41,934 nt of DNA from Pelagibacteraceae bacterium AG-390-D18 (GTDB lineage: Bacteria; Pseudomonadota; Alphaproteobacteria; Pelagibacterales; Pelagibacteraceae), in the NCBI GenBank assembly GCA_003279715.1, contig QCGY01000012.1, positions 1 to 41,934 on the forward strand. Direction: 5' to 3'. The translations under genes and the position numbers were made by a program. This document shows positions 29,761 through 38,544 of this stretch, piece after piece. Every line of letters starts with the position of its first letter. Position 1 is the first letter of the stretch. Under the pieces are notes generated by a model that was not told the origin of the DNA, did no database searches, and was given only the letters and a program-made list of their open reading frames with translations.

Positions 29761-30525
29761 ATGTTTCAGAACATTATAGAAATTTTAATACTCTCAGCTA
29801 TTCAAGGCATATCAGAGTTTATTCCAATAAGTTCATCGGCACATCTAATATTAGTATCAAGTTTATATGAATTTAAATCAAGTTCATTATTAATAGATAT
29901 AAGTCTACATCTGGGCTCCTTATTTGCAATTATCTATTTTTTTAGAATGGACTTATTAGATATTAAAAATAATAAAAGACTTTTAAGCCTTATTATTTTG
30001 GGATCAATTCCTTTGATAATTGTTGGATACATCTTGTATTCAACTGGCATTATTTACGAACTAAGAAATATTAAAATTATAGCTTGGACTACTCTAATCT
30101 TTGGTATCGTACTATTTATCGCAGACAGAAATCGTTTTGATAAAAAAATTTCTTCAAATTTAAATTTTCAGTCAATTTTGTTTATAAGTTTATTTCAGAT
30201 CCTTTCATTAGTACCAGGGGTAAGTAGGGCGGGTATAACTATTACGGCTGCAAGAATATTAAGATTTAATAGACTAGACTCAAGTAAAATATCATTTTTA
30301 CTTTCTATTCCAGCTTTAGGAGGAGCAAGTTTTTTAGGATTAAAAGATGTATTTACTCAATCAGTTGAGTTTAGTTATTTAGTGGTAATTGCTATAGCTG
30401 CATCATTTATTTTTTCTTTTATGACAGTGAAATTTTTTTTAATTTACATAAATAAATTTTCAATGAATGCATTTGTTATTTATAGAATATTAATAGCTTT
30501 AATTTTATTTTCTATAATTTATTAG
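29761..30525 (+). CDS. uppP: Undecaprenyl-diphosphate phosphatase (BacA type)
   Basis: 254 aa with about eight membrane helices. The two family motifs are AIQGISEFIPISSSAH (Glu19, Ser-rich loop) near the N-terminus and VPGVSRAGITITAARIL in the middle. It dephosphorylates undecaprenyl diphosphate so the lipid carrier can be reused for peptidoglycan and glycan export. The only gene on the plus strand in this neighbourhood, divergent from gltD. Its stop codon is nested with that of the convergent EamA permease in TTAG. Confidence 0.96.
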   Translation: MFQNIIEILILSAIQGISEFIPISSSAHLILVSSLYEFKSSSLLIDISLHLGSLFAIIYFFRMDLLDIKNNKRLLSLIILGSIPLIIVGYILYSTGIIYELRNIKIIAWTTLIFGIVLFIADRNRFDKKISSNLNFQSILFISLFQILSLVPGVSRAGITITAARILRFNRLDSSKISFLLSIPALGGASFLGLKDVFTQSVEFSYLVVIAIAASFIFSFMTVKFFLIYINKFSMNAFVIYRILIALILFSIIY

Positions 30526-31415
30526 GAATATCTTCTTTTAACCAGTGGTAACAATTGGGATAGTAAAACACCACATAAAATAAATAAACATCCAAGCAAA
30601 TTATTAATATCTAAAATCTGGTTTAAAATATACCAGGCAGCTATAGTTGCAAATACTCCTTCTAATGAAAAAATTATTGCTGCAGGGGCAGGGGTTATAT
30701 TTTTTTGAGCATAAATTTGTAACACAAAAGCAAAACCTCCAGATAAAATACCAGCATATAAAATAGAATTTATTTCTTTCATAATTTCAATGAAAATAAA
30801 TTCTTCATAAATAATTGCTATTACATAAGAAAATGAAGCAACAAGTAAAGTTTGCACTGCACCAATTGTTAGTGGTAGGTCATATTTTTTTACAATTATT
30901 CCAGTAAAAATTATATGAGTACTCCAGAATAAAGCTCCAAGAATTACTAAACTATCTCCAAGTCTTACTGTTGCATCATAAAAATTTGTTAATAAGTACC
31001 CTCCGATTAAACACAAAACTACAGAGGGCCAAACACTCCAATGAATTGATGTTCGGTTAAATAAAAAAATTATAATTGGTACCATTGGAACATAAAAAAT
31101 TGTAAAAAATGCAGCATTTGCAACATCTGTGTAGAGGAGAGCAACTTGTTGCAAAGCTGAACCTAGAAATAAAGATATACCAATTAAAATTGACAGATTA
31201 ATGAAAGTTTTATTGTCAGATTTAAACTCAGATTTAAATTTTTTTATTTCAAATAATAAGACTAATGGCGTGATAGCCAAAAAACCTATGAAAAACCTCA
31301 CAGCATTAAATGTGAACGGACCTATATTGTCCATACCAGTATCTTGAGCAATAAAAGTTGTACCCCAAATAAAAGTACACAGCAAAGCACTTAATAAAGA
31401 AATAGTTTTAGACAT
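30522..31415 (-). CDS. EamA (DMT superfamily) permease
   Basis: 297 aa with about ten hydrophobic helices in two homologous EamA halves. The first opens with ALLCTFIWGTTFIAQDTGM, including the characteristic WGT turn. The second half ends with PAAAIIFSLEGVFATIAAW, the usual EamA signature position. Probably an inner-membrane metabolite or amino-acid exporter; substrate not predictable. It follows aceF by 10 nt on the same strand, so it may be cotranscribed with the pyruvate dehydrogenase genes. Confidence 0.92.
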   Translation of the reverse strand: MSKTISLLSALLCTFIWGTTFIAQDTGMDNIGPFTFNAVRFFIGFLAITPLVLLFEIKKFKSEFKSDNKTFINLSILIGISLFLGSALQQVALLYTDVANAAFFTIFYVPMVPIIIFLFNRTSIHWSVWPSVVLCLIGGYLLTNFYDATVRLGDSLVILGALFWSTHIIFTGIIVKKYDLPLTIGAVQTLLVASFSYVIAIIYEEFIFIEIMKEINSILYAGILSGGFAFVLQIYAQKNITPAPAAIIFSLEGVFATIAAWYILNQILDINNLLGCLFILCGVLLSQLLPLVKRRYS

Positions 31416-31425
31416 AACTTTTTTA

Positions 31426-32691
31426 TTAAACAGCTAACTTATAGGCAAAATTTTTACCTAAATTTTCTTTTAAATCATTATTAAATCTTGCTGCTTCTGC
31501 TCCATCAATAATTCTATGATCATAAGACAACGATATAGGTAACATTGTCCTTGTTTTAAATTTTCCGTTAATGAATATTTGTTTTTTTTGAGATTTACCT
31601 ACTCCTAAAATTGCAACTTCAGGAAAATTTATAATTGGTGTAAAAAATGATCCTCCTATTCCACCTAAACTCGTGATAGTCATAGAGCCACCAAATAATT
31701 CCTTTTTATCAATTTTTAAATTTCTACAAAGTTCACTTACTTCTTTTAATTCTTTACTAAGTATTGAAATTTTTTTGTTATTAGCATTTCTAATTTTAGG
31801 AACCATTAAACCATTGGGGGTGTCGACAGCAATTCCAATATGAAAATATTTTTTCAATATCATTTTTCCACTTTCAATTTCATCAATAGAAGAATTAAAA
31901 CTTGGGTATTTTTTTAAAGAGGCTACTAATGCTTTAATAATAAATGCCAAAGGAGTGATCTTAATTTTTTCTCCAGTATATATATCAGTTAAAGAAATTC
32001 TAAAGTTCTCCATTTCTGTTATATCCACTTCATCATGATTTGTGACATGTGGTATAGTTGTCCATGAATTCGTTAAATAAACTGAAGATAATTTTTTTAC
32101 TCTTGGAATATCTTTAATTTCGATTTCTCCAAAATCAGAATGTTCAAATTCATTTTTAATTCTATTTTTTTTATCTTCGTTTATTTCATTAATATTTTTT
32201 GGTTTAGATGAAACAAATTTTTTAATATCTTCTTCAATAACCCTTCCATCTTTTTCACTTCCCAAAACTTGAGTGATATCTACCCCAAGTTCTCTTGCAA
32301 ATTTTCTGGCTTTTGGACTTGCAGATGAAATTTCTTTGGGTAAAGTTTTAACTTGATTAATCGTTGTTTGTTCTATTTCAGGTTTTATTACTTTAATTTT
32401 TTTTAATTCTTTTTCAATGTTTGGCTTTTCATCATTACTTTTGTCGTTTTGTGATTTACCTTCTAATATTAATATTAAATCACCCTCCGAAACTTTATCT
32501 CCTACTTTTATTTTTAAAGATTTAACTTTGCCTTCAAAATTAGAGGGGATCTCAACGCTAGATTTATCACTTTCAATTGTTATCAAAGGATCATTTTTTT
32601 GAAGAGTTTTGCCTTCAGAAACCAGAACTTCTATTACCTCAACATCTTTAAAATCTCCAATATTTGGTACTTTAATTTCTGTTTCTGACAT
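31426..32691 (-). CDS. aceF: Pyruvate dehydrogenase E2, dihydrolipoamide acetyltransferase
   Basis: 421 aa. A single lipoyl domain (residues 1-78) has the lipoylated Lys43 in IESDKSSVEIP. A charged linker follows, then the E1/E3-binding domain (about 123-160, SPKARKFARELGVDITQVLG). The catalytic domain (about 190-421) has SYDHRIIDGAE with His392 and Asp396. It transfers acetyl groups to CoA and forms the complex core. Shorter than E. coli AceF, which has three lipoyl domains. It shares one base with the aceE stop (TAATG), so the two are co-translated. No E3 (lpd) gene is in the window. Confidence 0.96.
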   Translation of the reverse strand: MSETEIKVPNIGDFKDVEVIEVLVSEGKTLQKNDPLITIESDKSSVEIPSNFEGKVKSLKIKVGDKVSEGDLILILEGKSQNDKSNDEKPNIEKELKKIKVIKPEIEQTTINQVKTLPKEISSASPKARKFARELGVDITQVLGSEKDGRVIEEDIKKFVSSKPKNINEINEDKKNRIKNEFEHSDFGEIEIKDIPRVKKLSSVYLTNSWTTIPHVTNHDEVDITEMENFRISLTDIYTGEKIKITPLAFIIKALVASLKKYPSFNSSIDEIESGKMILKKYFHIGIAVDTPNGLMVPKIRNANNKKISILSKELKEVSELCRNLKIDKKELFGGSMTITSLGGIGGSFFTPIINFPEVAILGVGKSQKKQIFINGKFKTRTMLPISLSYDHRIIDGAEAARFNNDLKENLGKNFAYKLAV

Positions 32692-35600
32692 TATAATTTA
32701 GTAGGCATTGGTTTTTCACCATCAATATTATATTTTTTAATTGCCTCTTTTGCATATTTTGAGGCTATTAATTGCTCTTTTGCTAAAACACTTAAACTAT
32801 AAGTAACCAAATGTTCTTTATCTACTTCAAAGAAATTTCTTAAATTTTTTCTAGTATCACTTCTACCAAAACCATCGGTTCCTAAAGAGTAAAAACTTTT
32901 ATTAGTATATGGTCTAATTTGATCTGAATTAATTCTCATATAATCTGATGCAGCCAATAATGGACCTTCAGATTTTCCTAAACATTTTTCTACATATGAA
33001 GTTTTTTGTTCTTTATCTGGGTTTAAAAGATTGTATCTTTCTACTTCCATTCCATCTTTTCTTAATTCATTAAAACTGGTTACGCTCCAAATTTCACTAT
33101 CAATTTGATATTCATTTTGAAGAATTTCAGCGGCAGCCATCATTTCACGAAGTATAGTGCCTGATCCTAAGAGTTGAATTTTTGTCTTCTTAAACTTGTT
33201 GAATTCTTTTATCTTATACATACCTCTAAGAATTCCCTCTTCACAGTTTTTATCTTTTGGCATTTCAGGATGAGAATAGTTTTCATTCATTGTAGTAATA
33301 TAATAAAAAACATTTTCTTTCTTTTCATGCATTCTTCTTAAGCCTTCTCTAAAAATCACTGCTAGTTCATAATGAAAAGTTGGATCATAAGTTACACAAT
33401 TGGGTATAGTTGATGCTATTAAGTGACTATGTCCATCTTGATGTTGAAGTCCTTCTCCAGCTAAAGTAGTTCTTCCAGCAGTAGCACCAATTAAAAATCC
33501 TCTCGCTTGACTGTCGCCAGCAGCCCATGCAAGATCTCCTATTCTTTGGAATCCAAACATAGAATAAAAAATATAGATTGGAATCATTTCTATATCATGA
33601 TTTGTGTATGATGTTGCTGCTGCAATCCAAGATGACATGGCTCCAGCTTCATTAATTCCTTCTTCTAATACTTGACCACTTTTATCTTCACGATAAGAAC
33701 TTAACTGTGCGGCATCTTCTGGCTCATATTTTTGACCTTCGTGCGCGTAGATACCTATTTTTTGAAAAAAACCCTCCATACCGAATGTTCTTGCTTCATC
33801 AGGAATAATAGGAACTAATTTTGGTGAAATATTTTTATCTCTAAGTAAATTAGTAAACATCCTAACTAATGCCATTGTTGTAGACATTTCTTTTTCACCA
33901 GTAGAAACTTTCATAAAATCAAAAATATCTTTTGATGGTGCCTTAATTGGTTTTGCATAAGTTGTTCTTTCAGGTAAATAACCACCTAAATTCAATCTTC
34001 TTTCTTTCAAATATTTAATTTCTGGTGATTTTTCATCAGGTTTAAAATATTCAATATTTTTAACTTGCTGATCTGTTAAGGGAACATCAAAACGATCTCT
34101 GTAATATAACAAGTCGTCAACATCTAATTTTTTTGTTTGGTGAGTTGTATTAACACTTTCACCTGACTTACCCATGCCATATCCCTTGATAGTCTTAGCT
34201 ATAATAACTGTAGGGCTTCCTTGGTTTTTTGATGCTTTATCATAAGCTGCGTATACCTTGTGTGGATCATGACCACCTCTGTTTAACCTCCAAATGTCTT
34301 TATCTGATAAACTTGATACTAAATCTTTAGTTTCAGGATATTTTCCAAAAAAATGTTCTCTTACATAAGCTCCGTCTCTAGCTTTCATAGCTTGATACTC
34401 GCCATCAACTGTTTCGTTCATTATTTTAACTAAATGACCTGTTTTATCATTTGCTATCAACGAGTCCCAATATGAACCCCAAATTACTTTTATTACATTC
34501 CAACCAGCTCCCCGAAAACTACCTTCTAATTCTTGAATAATTTTACCGTTTCCTCTTACAGGACCATCAAGTCTTTGAAGGTTGCAATTAACTACAAATA
34601 TTAAATTATCTAATTTTTCTCTAGCAGCTAAACCTATAGCGCCCATAGATTCTGGTTCATCCATTTCTCCATCACCTAAAAAGGCCCACACTTTTCGACC
34701 TTCATCTTTTATCAGACCTCTGTTAATTAAATATTTCATGTATCTTGCCTGATAAATTGCAAGCATAGGACCTAAACCCATAGAGACTGTTGGAAATTGC
34801 CAAAATTTTGGCATCAACCATGGGTGTGGGTATGAAGAAAGTCCACCTGGATTTACTTCTTGTCTAAAACTGTTTAATTGTTTTTCATTTAACCTTCCTT
34901 CTAAAAAAGCTCTTGCATACATGCCTGGTGCACTGTGACCTTGAAAATAAACTAAATCTCCACCAAATTTATTATTTTTAGCTCTCCAAAAATGATTCAT
35001 TCCTATATCGTATAACGTAGCAGCTGATGCAAATGTTCCTATGTGTCCGCCTAGTTCAGGAAATTTTTTATTTGCTCTTACAACCATTGCAGCAGCGTTC
35101 CACCTAATAAAAGATCTTATTCTTCTTTCAATATTTTGATCTCCATTTGATTTTACTTCTGCCTCAGGCGGAATTGTGTTTATGTAAGGCGTATTTTGCG
35201 TATAAGGAATATTTGCTCCAGCTCGATATGCTTTGTTGATTAATTCCTTAATTAAAAAGTGAGCTCTTTGATTACCGTCTTTTGAAATAACTGCTGTTAA
35301 AGACTCTAGCCAGTCTTGAGTTTCCAAAGGATCAATATCCCCACTTTTTATTACTTGAATTTTTGACTGATCTTTTTTTTGAACTGGCTCTTTATTAACT
35401 ATCATTTCATCTTTTTTTTCTGCCATTGTAGCTTCAGCTTGCTTAATGATACTTTCTGTATCTTTTGGAATAGGTTTATCATCTTTACTTTTATTGGTTG
35501 ATATGATGTTTAAAAGCAAATCGTCTTTTGAAACTTTGTCGCCAACTTTAATTGCTATACTTTCAATTTTACCAGAAATTGTAGATGGAATTTCAACACT

Positions 35601-35729
35601 AGACTTATCGCTTTCAATTGTAACCACTGGATCATTTTTTTTAATCTGATCACCTTGTTTGACAAGAATTTCGATAACTTCAACTTCCTCAAAATCTCCA
35701 ATATCTGGGACAAGTAATTTTTCACTCAT
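32691..35729 (-). CDS. aceE: Pyruvate dehydrogenase E1 (homodimeric type) with N-terminal lipoyl domain
   Basis: 1012 aa, about 125 longer than E. coli AceE. Residues 1-76 form a lipoyl domain with Lys42 in IESDKSSVEIP, 77-130 a Lys-rich linker, and 131-1012 the E1 core, beginning IDPLETQDWLESL as in E. coli. The thiamine-diphosphate motif starts at GDGEMDEPE and ends at VVNCN. NLQRLDGPVRGNGKIIQELE and EGLQHQDGHSHL are also conserved. It decarboxylates pyruvate and reductively acetylates lipoyl groups. About 48 of 75 residues of its lipoyl domain match that of AceF next door. Candidate promoter just upstream. Confidence 0.95.
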   Translation of the reverse strand: MSEKLLVPDIGDFEEVEVIEILVKQGDQIKKNDPVVTIESDKSSVEIPSTISGKIESIAIKVGDKVSKDDLLLNIISTNKSKDDKPIPKDTESIIKQAEATMAEKKDEMIVNKEPVQKKDQSKIQVIKSGDIDPLETQDWLESLTAVISKDGNQRAHFLIKELINKAYRAGANIPYTQNTPYINTIPPEAEVKSNGDQNIERRIRSFIRWNAAAMVVRANKKFPELGGHIGTFASAATLYDIGMNHFWRAKNNKFGGDLVYFQGHSAPGMYARAFLEGRLNEKQLNSFRQEVNPGGLSSYPHPWLMPKFWQFPTVSMGLGPMLAIYQARYMKYLINRGLIKDEGRKVWAFLGDGEMDEPESMGAIGLAAREKLDNLIFVVNCNLQRLDGPVRGNGKIIQELEGSFRGAGWNVIKVIWGSYWDSLIANDKTGHLVKIMNETVDGEYQAMKARDGAYVREHFFGKYPETKDLVSSLSDKDIWRLNRGGHDPHKVYAAYDKASKNQGSPTVIIAKTIKGYGMGKSGESVNTTHQTKKLDVDDLLYYRDRFDVPLTDQQVKNIEYFKPDEKSPEIKYLKERRLNLGGYLPERTTYAKPIKAPSKDIFDFMKVSTGEKEMSTTMALVRMFTNLLRDKNISPKLVPIIPDEARTFGMEGFFQKIGIYAHEGQKYEPEDAAQLSSYREDKSGQVLEEGINEAGAMSSWIAAATSYTNHDIEMIPIYIFYSMFGFQRIGDLAWAAGDSQARGFLIGATAGRTTLAGEGLQHQDGHSHLIASTIPNCVTYDPTFHYELAVIFREGLRRMHEKKENVFYYITTMNENYSHPEMPKDKNCEEGILRGMYKIKEFNKFKKTKIQLLGSGTILREMMAAAEILQNEYQIDSEIWSVTSFNELRKDGMEVERYNLLNPDKEQKTSYVEKCLGKSEGPLLAASDYMRINSDQIRPYTNKSFYSLGTDGFGRSDTRKNLRNFFEVDKEHLVTYSLSVLAKEQLIASKYAKEAIKKYNIDGEKPMPTKL

Positions 35730-35760
35730 TATTTTAAAACGGTTTATATACCTAAAAAAA

Positions 35761-35766
35761 AGTATA
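35761..35766 (-). promoter_or_regulatory. Candidate -10 element of aceE
   Basis: The minus strand reads TATACT (5 of 6), 31 nt before the aceE ATG, with TTAATG 18 nt upstream as a weak -35. The 160-bp gap 35730-35889 also has to serve tRNA-Arg on the other strand. Nothing else is recognisable in it apart from A/T-rich sequence. Confidence 0.3.
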
Positions 35767-35889
35767 TTTAATGTTAATTTAGCACATTAATAAGGCTTTT
35801 CATGCAAACCTGTATTTAATTTGAACAAAAATTGTTAATAAAATTAAAAATACAGTAAATTTAGTATGTTTTAAAAACTAAATTAATAA

Positions 35890-35966
35890 GGACCGCTGGC
35901 CAAATTGGATAAGGCGCTCGGCTACGAACCGGGAGACTCCAGATTCGAATTCTGGGCGGTCCACCA
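35890..35966 (+). tRNA. tRNA-Arg(ACG)
   Basis: 77 nt including encoded CCA. The acceptor stem GGACCGC pairs perfectly with GCGGTCC. The D-arm is GCCAAATTGGATAAGGC, and the anticodon arm CTCGG-CTACGAA-CCGGG gives anticodon ACG (wobble A expected to become inosine). The T-arm is CCAGA-TTCGAAT-TCTGG. A micro-ORF begins 14 nt after its end. Confidence 0.97.
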
Positions 35967-35980
35967 AAAGAAGGAAATGA

Positions 35981-36079
35981 ATGTTAGATTGGTTGCTAAA
36001 AGCATCTCTACAAAAATCAGTTATATATTTTTTTGTAATTGTTTTAATAATTTTATTAGTCTTAACTTTTGTATTATAA
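35981..36079 (+). CDS. Micro-ORF: 32-aa single-span membrane peptide
   Basis: ATG at 35981 to TAA at 36077-36079. The peptide begins MLDWLLKASLQKSV and ends in an unbroken hydrophobic span (IYFFVIVLIILLVLTFVL). The layout, with a short amphipathic lead, a positive residue and one membrane helix, is that of small inner-membrane regulators. AAGGAA lies 4 nt before the ATG, a notably good ribosome-binding site for this AT-rich genome. The stop is 7 nt before the ATG of the thioesterase. No family recognised. A chance ORF in A/T-rich DNA cannot be excluded. Confidence 0.45.
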   Translation: MLDWLLKASLQKSVIYFFVIVLIILLVLTFVL

Positions 36080-36086
36080 AAAAACT

Positions 36087-36512
36087 ATGAATAATGAGTT
36101 TGAACAAATAAGTATTAAACCTGGATTTATGAAACACAACGGAGGTGTTTTGTTTAGAACTATTTCTGAAACAGAGTATGAATTTAAATCAACAATTAAT
36201 GAAAATCATTTAAATGCTGCTGGCATAACTCACGGTGGTTATTTGTCCGCTTTAGTGGATGCTGGAGCTGGAACATCAGCTTATAGAGCAGCAAGTGGTG
36301 CTCCTTGTGTAACTATTTCTTTAGATTTAAAATTTATTGGTGCATCAAAAATTGGAGATGAAATAACTGGATTTACAAAAATATTAAAAAAAACAAATAC
36401 ACTTATATTTTTATATTGTGAATTGAAATGTAATGATAAAATTATCACATCTGCATCTGGTGTATGGAAGATATTAAAATTTAAACCTTCAAATTTAGGA
36501 CCTGGTGGCTAG
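36087..36512 (+). CDS. Hotdog-fold thioesterase, PaaI/YbgC-like
   Basis: 141 aa from the ATG at 36087. An upstream in-frame TTG (36069) overlaps the micro-ORF and adds nothing conserved. The hotdog signature is LNAAGITHGGYLSALVDAGAGTSAY, with HGG and the acidic residue of the catalytic helix. It is followed by CVTISLDLKFIGASKIGDEI, the central strand pair. Members hydrolyse acyl-CoA thioesters; the substrate is unknown. The stop is 1 nt from that of the convergent TRAP permease. Confidence 0.88.
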   Translation: MNNEFEQISIKPGFMKHNGGVLFRTISETEYEFKSTINENHLNAAGITHGGYLSALVDAGAGTSAYRAASGAPCVTISLDLKFIGASKIGDEITGFTKILKKTNTLIFLYCELKCNDKIITSASGVWKILKFKPSNLGPGG

Positions 36513-36513
36513 T

Positions 36514-38499
36514 TTATTTTTTAAGTTGAAAAAATAAAATTGGTAATACTAGAAAAAATCCTATCATTGATGATTGGATACCTGGTGCAATGAATAGCAG
36601 TGATAGTATTCCTAAATACCACCTGTGAAATAATGGAACTGTTTTTAACCAATAGCCTGCAAAACTAACACCTATAAGACCAATACCAATCATTGCAGAT
36701 ATTAAAGTTTCAAAAAAAACATACAGATTAAAACCTTGAGCAACTAGCAACAATGATGGCGAATAAACAAATACAAATGGCACTAAAGCTTTTGCGATAC
36801 CTAATCTAAAAGCTGTATTTCCAGTTTTAAATGGGTTTGATCCAGCAATTCCGGCTGCAGCATATGCTGCTAGCGCTACTGGTGGAGTTATATCTGCTAA
36901 AACACCATAATAAAATACAAAAAAATGTGAAACAATTGGCTCTATATTTAATTGAGTCAAAGCAGGCGCCGCTACAGCAACTAATATAATGTAAGTTGCT
37001 GTTGTTGGAACACCTGTTCCCATAAATATACAAGAGATTGCGATCAACAATAAAGAGAAGAAAAGTGTTAAGTCCCCAAGAGAAAATAAATTAAAAGGAA
37101 TAAAATTTAAAAAAAAACCACCAATATCTCCAGCAGTTTGAATTACAACATACCCCAATCTAAAACCAACACCCGTTAAGGTCACCACACCAACAATGAT
37201 CCCTATCGATGCTGCTGCTGCTCCAACAGCTAGAGTATTTTTTGCACCTACCGAAAGGCACTCGAGTAAATCTTTAAAAGTTAATCTATTTTTTTTTTTT
37301 ATAAAACCAATCACAACACAAGCAATAATTGCGTTTACTGCAGCATAATCAGGTGTTCGACCAATTAATATTAAATAAACAAGTAAAATTAATGGTGCTA
37401 ATGAAAGCCAATTATCTTTTATAATTGACAAAAATTTAGGCACTTCATTTTCTCTCAAACCTCTAAGACCAAGCTTTTTTGCTTCAAGATGAACCATTAT
37501 AAATATACCAAAATAATGAAGCAAAGCAGGTATAAGAGCTGCGGCTAAAATATCTCTCAAAGGAACTTCTAAATATTCGACCATTATAAAAGCTGCAGCT
37601 CCTAATATTGGAGGAGTAATTTGTCCACCAGTTGATGCTGTAGCTTCGACCGCTCCTGAAAAATGAGGAGGATAACCAACTTTTTTCATTGCAGGTATAG
37701 TTAGCGATCCTGTTGTAACTGTATTTGCTATAGAGGAGCCAGAAATAGTTCCTAAAAATGCTGAGGAAAAAATTGCAACTTTTGCAGGGCCTCCTGAATA
37801 TTTTCCAGCAATAACCATTGCAATATCTATAAAAAGTTGCCCAAGCCCAATCCGAGTTGCAAGAACTCCGAAAAGTATAAATAAAAAAACATATTGTGCC
37901 ATTACACCAACGGCAATTCCATAAATACCCTGGTTAGTTATATAAATATGATTTACAAAACCTGCCCAACTAGCACCACCATGCTTTAATGCACCTGGAA
38001 AATATGGACCAAAAATTGCAAATAAAATAAAAAATAAACAAATCAATGGTAAGGTAAAACCTATAGATCTTCTTGCAGCCTCTAAGGTCAAAATTATTAG
38101 AATAGAGCCCATAAAAATCTCTATACTAGTTGGATTTCCTACTCTAGAAGCTAGAATTTCTGGAGGTAGTAAAGGAAGGTATAAAGCTGTTATAATAGTA
38201 AGAGTAAAAAAAATTATATCTAGATAAGGTATCTTAAAATCTTTTGTATTTTTGTCTACTTTTTTCCAGTTATAAAAAATAAAAACTAAACTTACAACAA
38301 AGGAGATATGAATTCCTCTATGCAAAATATCTCTAATTGTTCCAAAGCCTGATGCATAAAAATGATAAACTGACATTAAAACTAATGCATAGAATGCAAA
38401 AGTTTTTAAAAAATTTTTAAGTTTTCTTTCATTAGTTTTGACTTCGTACTTTTCTACTAATTCAGAAACTTTTTTTGAAGAAATATTAAATTCAGACAT
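36514..38499 (-). CDS. TRAP-TAXI transporter, fused small and large permease subunits (second of two)
   Basis: 661 aa, 4TM/12TM fusion type. The N-terminal helices (about residues 25-110) correspond to the DctQ-like small subunit. The DctM-like large subunit follows, with SGSSIANTVTTGSLTIPAMKK, STGGQITPPILGAAAF and GTGVPTTATYI, repeated as inverted halves. It ends soon after the last helix with no soluble domain. It uses the ion gradient to import solute delivered by a periplasmic TAXI protein. The binding protein is directly upstream, separated by a stable hairpin. An in-frame A12 tract (plus-strand T12 at 37289-37300) encodes KKKN between helices. Confidence 0.94.
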   Translation of the reverse strand: MSEFNISSKKVSELVEKYEVKTNERKLKNFLKTFAFYALVLMSVYHFYASGFGTIRDILHRGIHISFVVSLVFIFYNWKKVDKNTKDFKIPYLDIIFFTLTIITALYLPLLPPEILASRVGNPTSIEIFMGSILIILTLEAARRSIGFTLPLICLFFILFAIFGPYFPGALKHGGASWAGFVNHIYITNQGIYGIAVGVMAQYVFLFILFGVLATRIGLGQLFIDIAMVIAGKYSGGPAKVAIFSSAFLGTISGSSIANTVTTGSLTIPAMKKVGYPPHFSGAVEATASTGGQITPPILGAAAFIMVEYLEVPLRDILAAALIPALLHYFGIFIMVHLEAKKLGLRGLRENEVPKFLSIIKDNWLSLAPLILLVYLILIGRTPDYAAVNAIIACVVIGFIKKKNRLTFKDLLECLSVGAKNTLAVGAAAASIGIIVGVVTLTGVGFRLGYVVIQTAGDIGGFFLNFIPFNLFSLGDLTLFFSLLLIAISCIFMGTGVPTTATYIILVAVAAPALTQLNIEPIVSHFFVFYYGVLADITPPVALAAYAAAGIAGSNPFKTGNTAFRLGIAKALVPFVFVYSPSLLLVAQGFNLYVFFETLISAMIGIGLIGVSFAGYWLKTVPLFHRWYLGILSLLFIAPGIQSSMIGFFLVLPILFFQLKK

Positions 38500-38505
38500 A
38501 ATAGT

Positions 38506-38530
38506 GCCCTAGATCTTTATAATCTAGGGC
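38506..38530 (-). other. Stem-loop between TAXI binding-protein gene and downstream permease
   Basis: GCCCTAGAT and ATCTAGGGC form a perfect 9-bp stem with a 7-nt loop, filling the 45-nt gap between the binding-protein stop and the permease ATG. No T-run follows on the transcribed strand, so it is not a typical intrinsic terminator. Such hairpins after binding-protein genes commonly protect the upstream mRNA and lower expression of the permease. The function here is inferred from position. Confidence 0.65.
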
Positions 38531-38544
38531 AATATGATTATAGT

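Noticed and set aside
35832..35861. TTGTTA-N18-TAAATT as a promoter of tRNA-Arg
   Set aside because: Both boxes are weak matches in A/T-rich DNA with non-ideal spacing; not distinguishable from chance.
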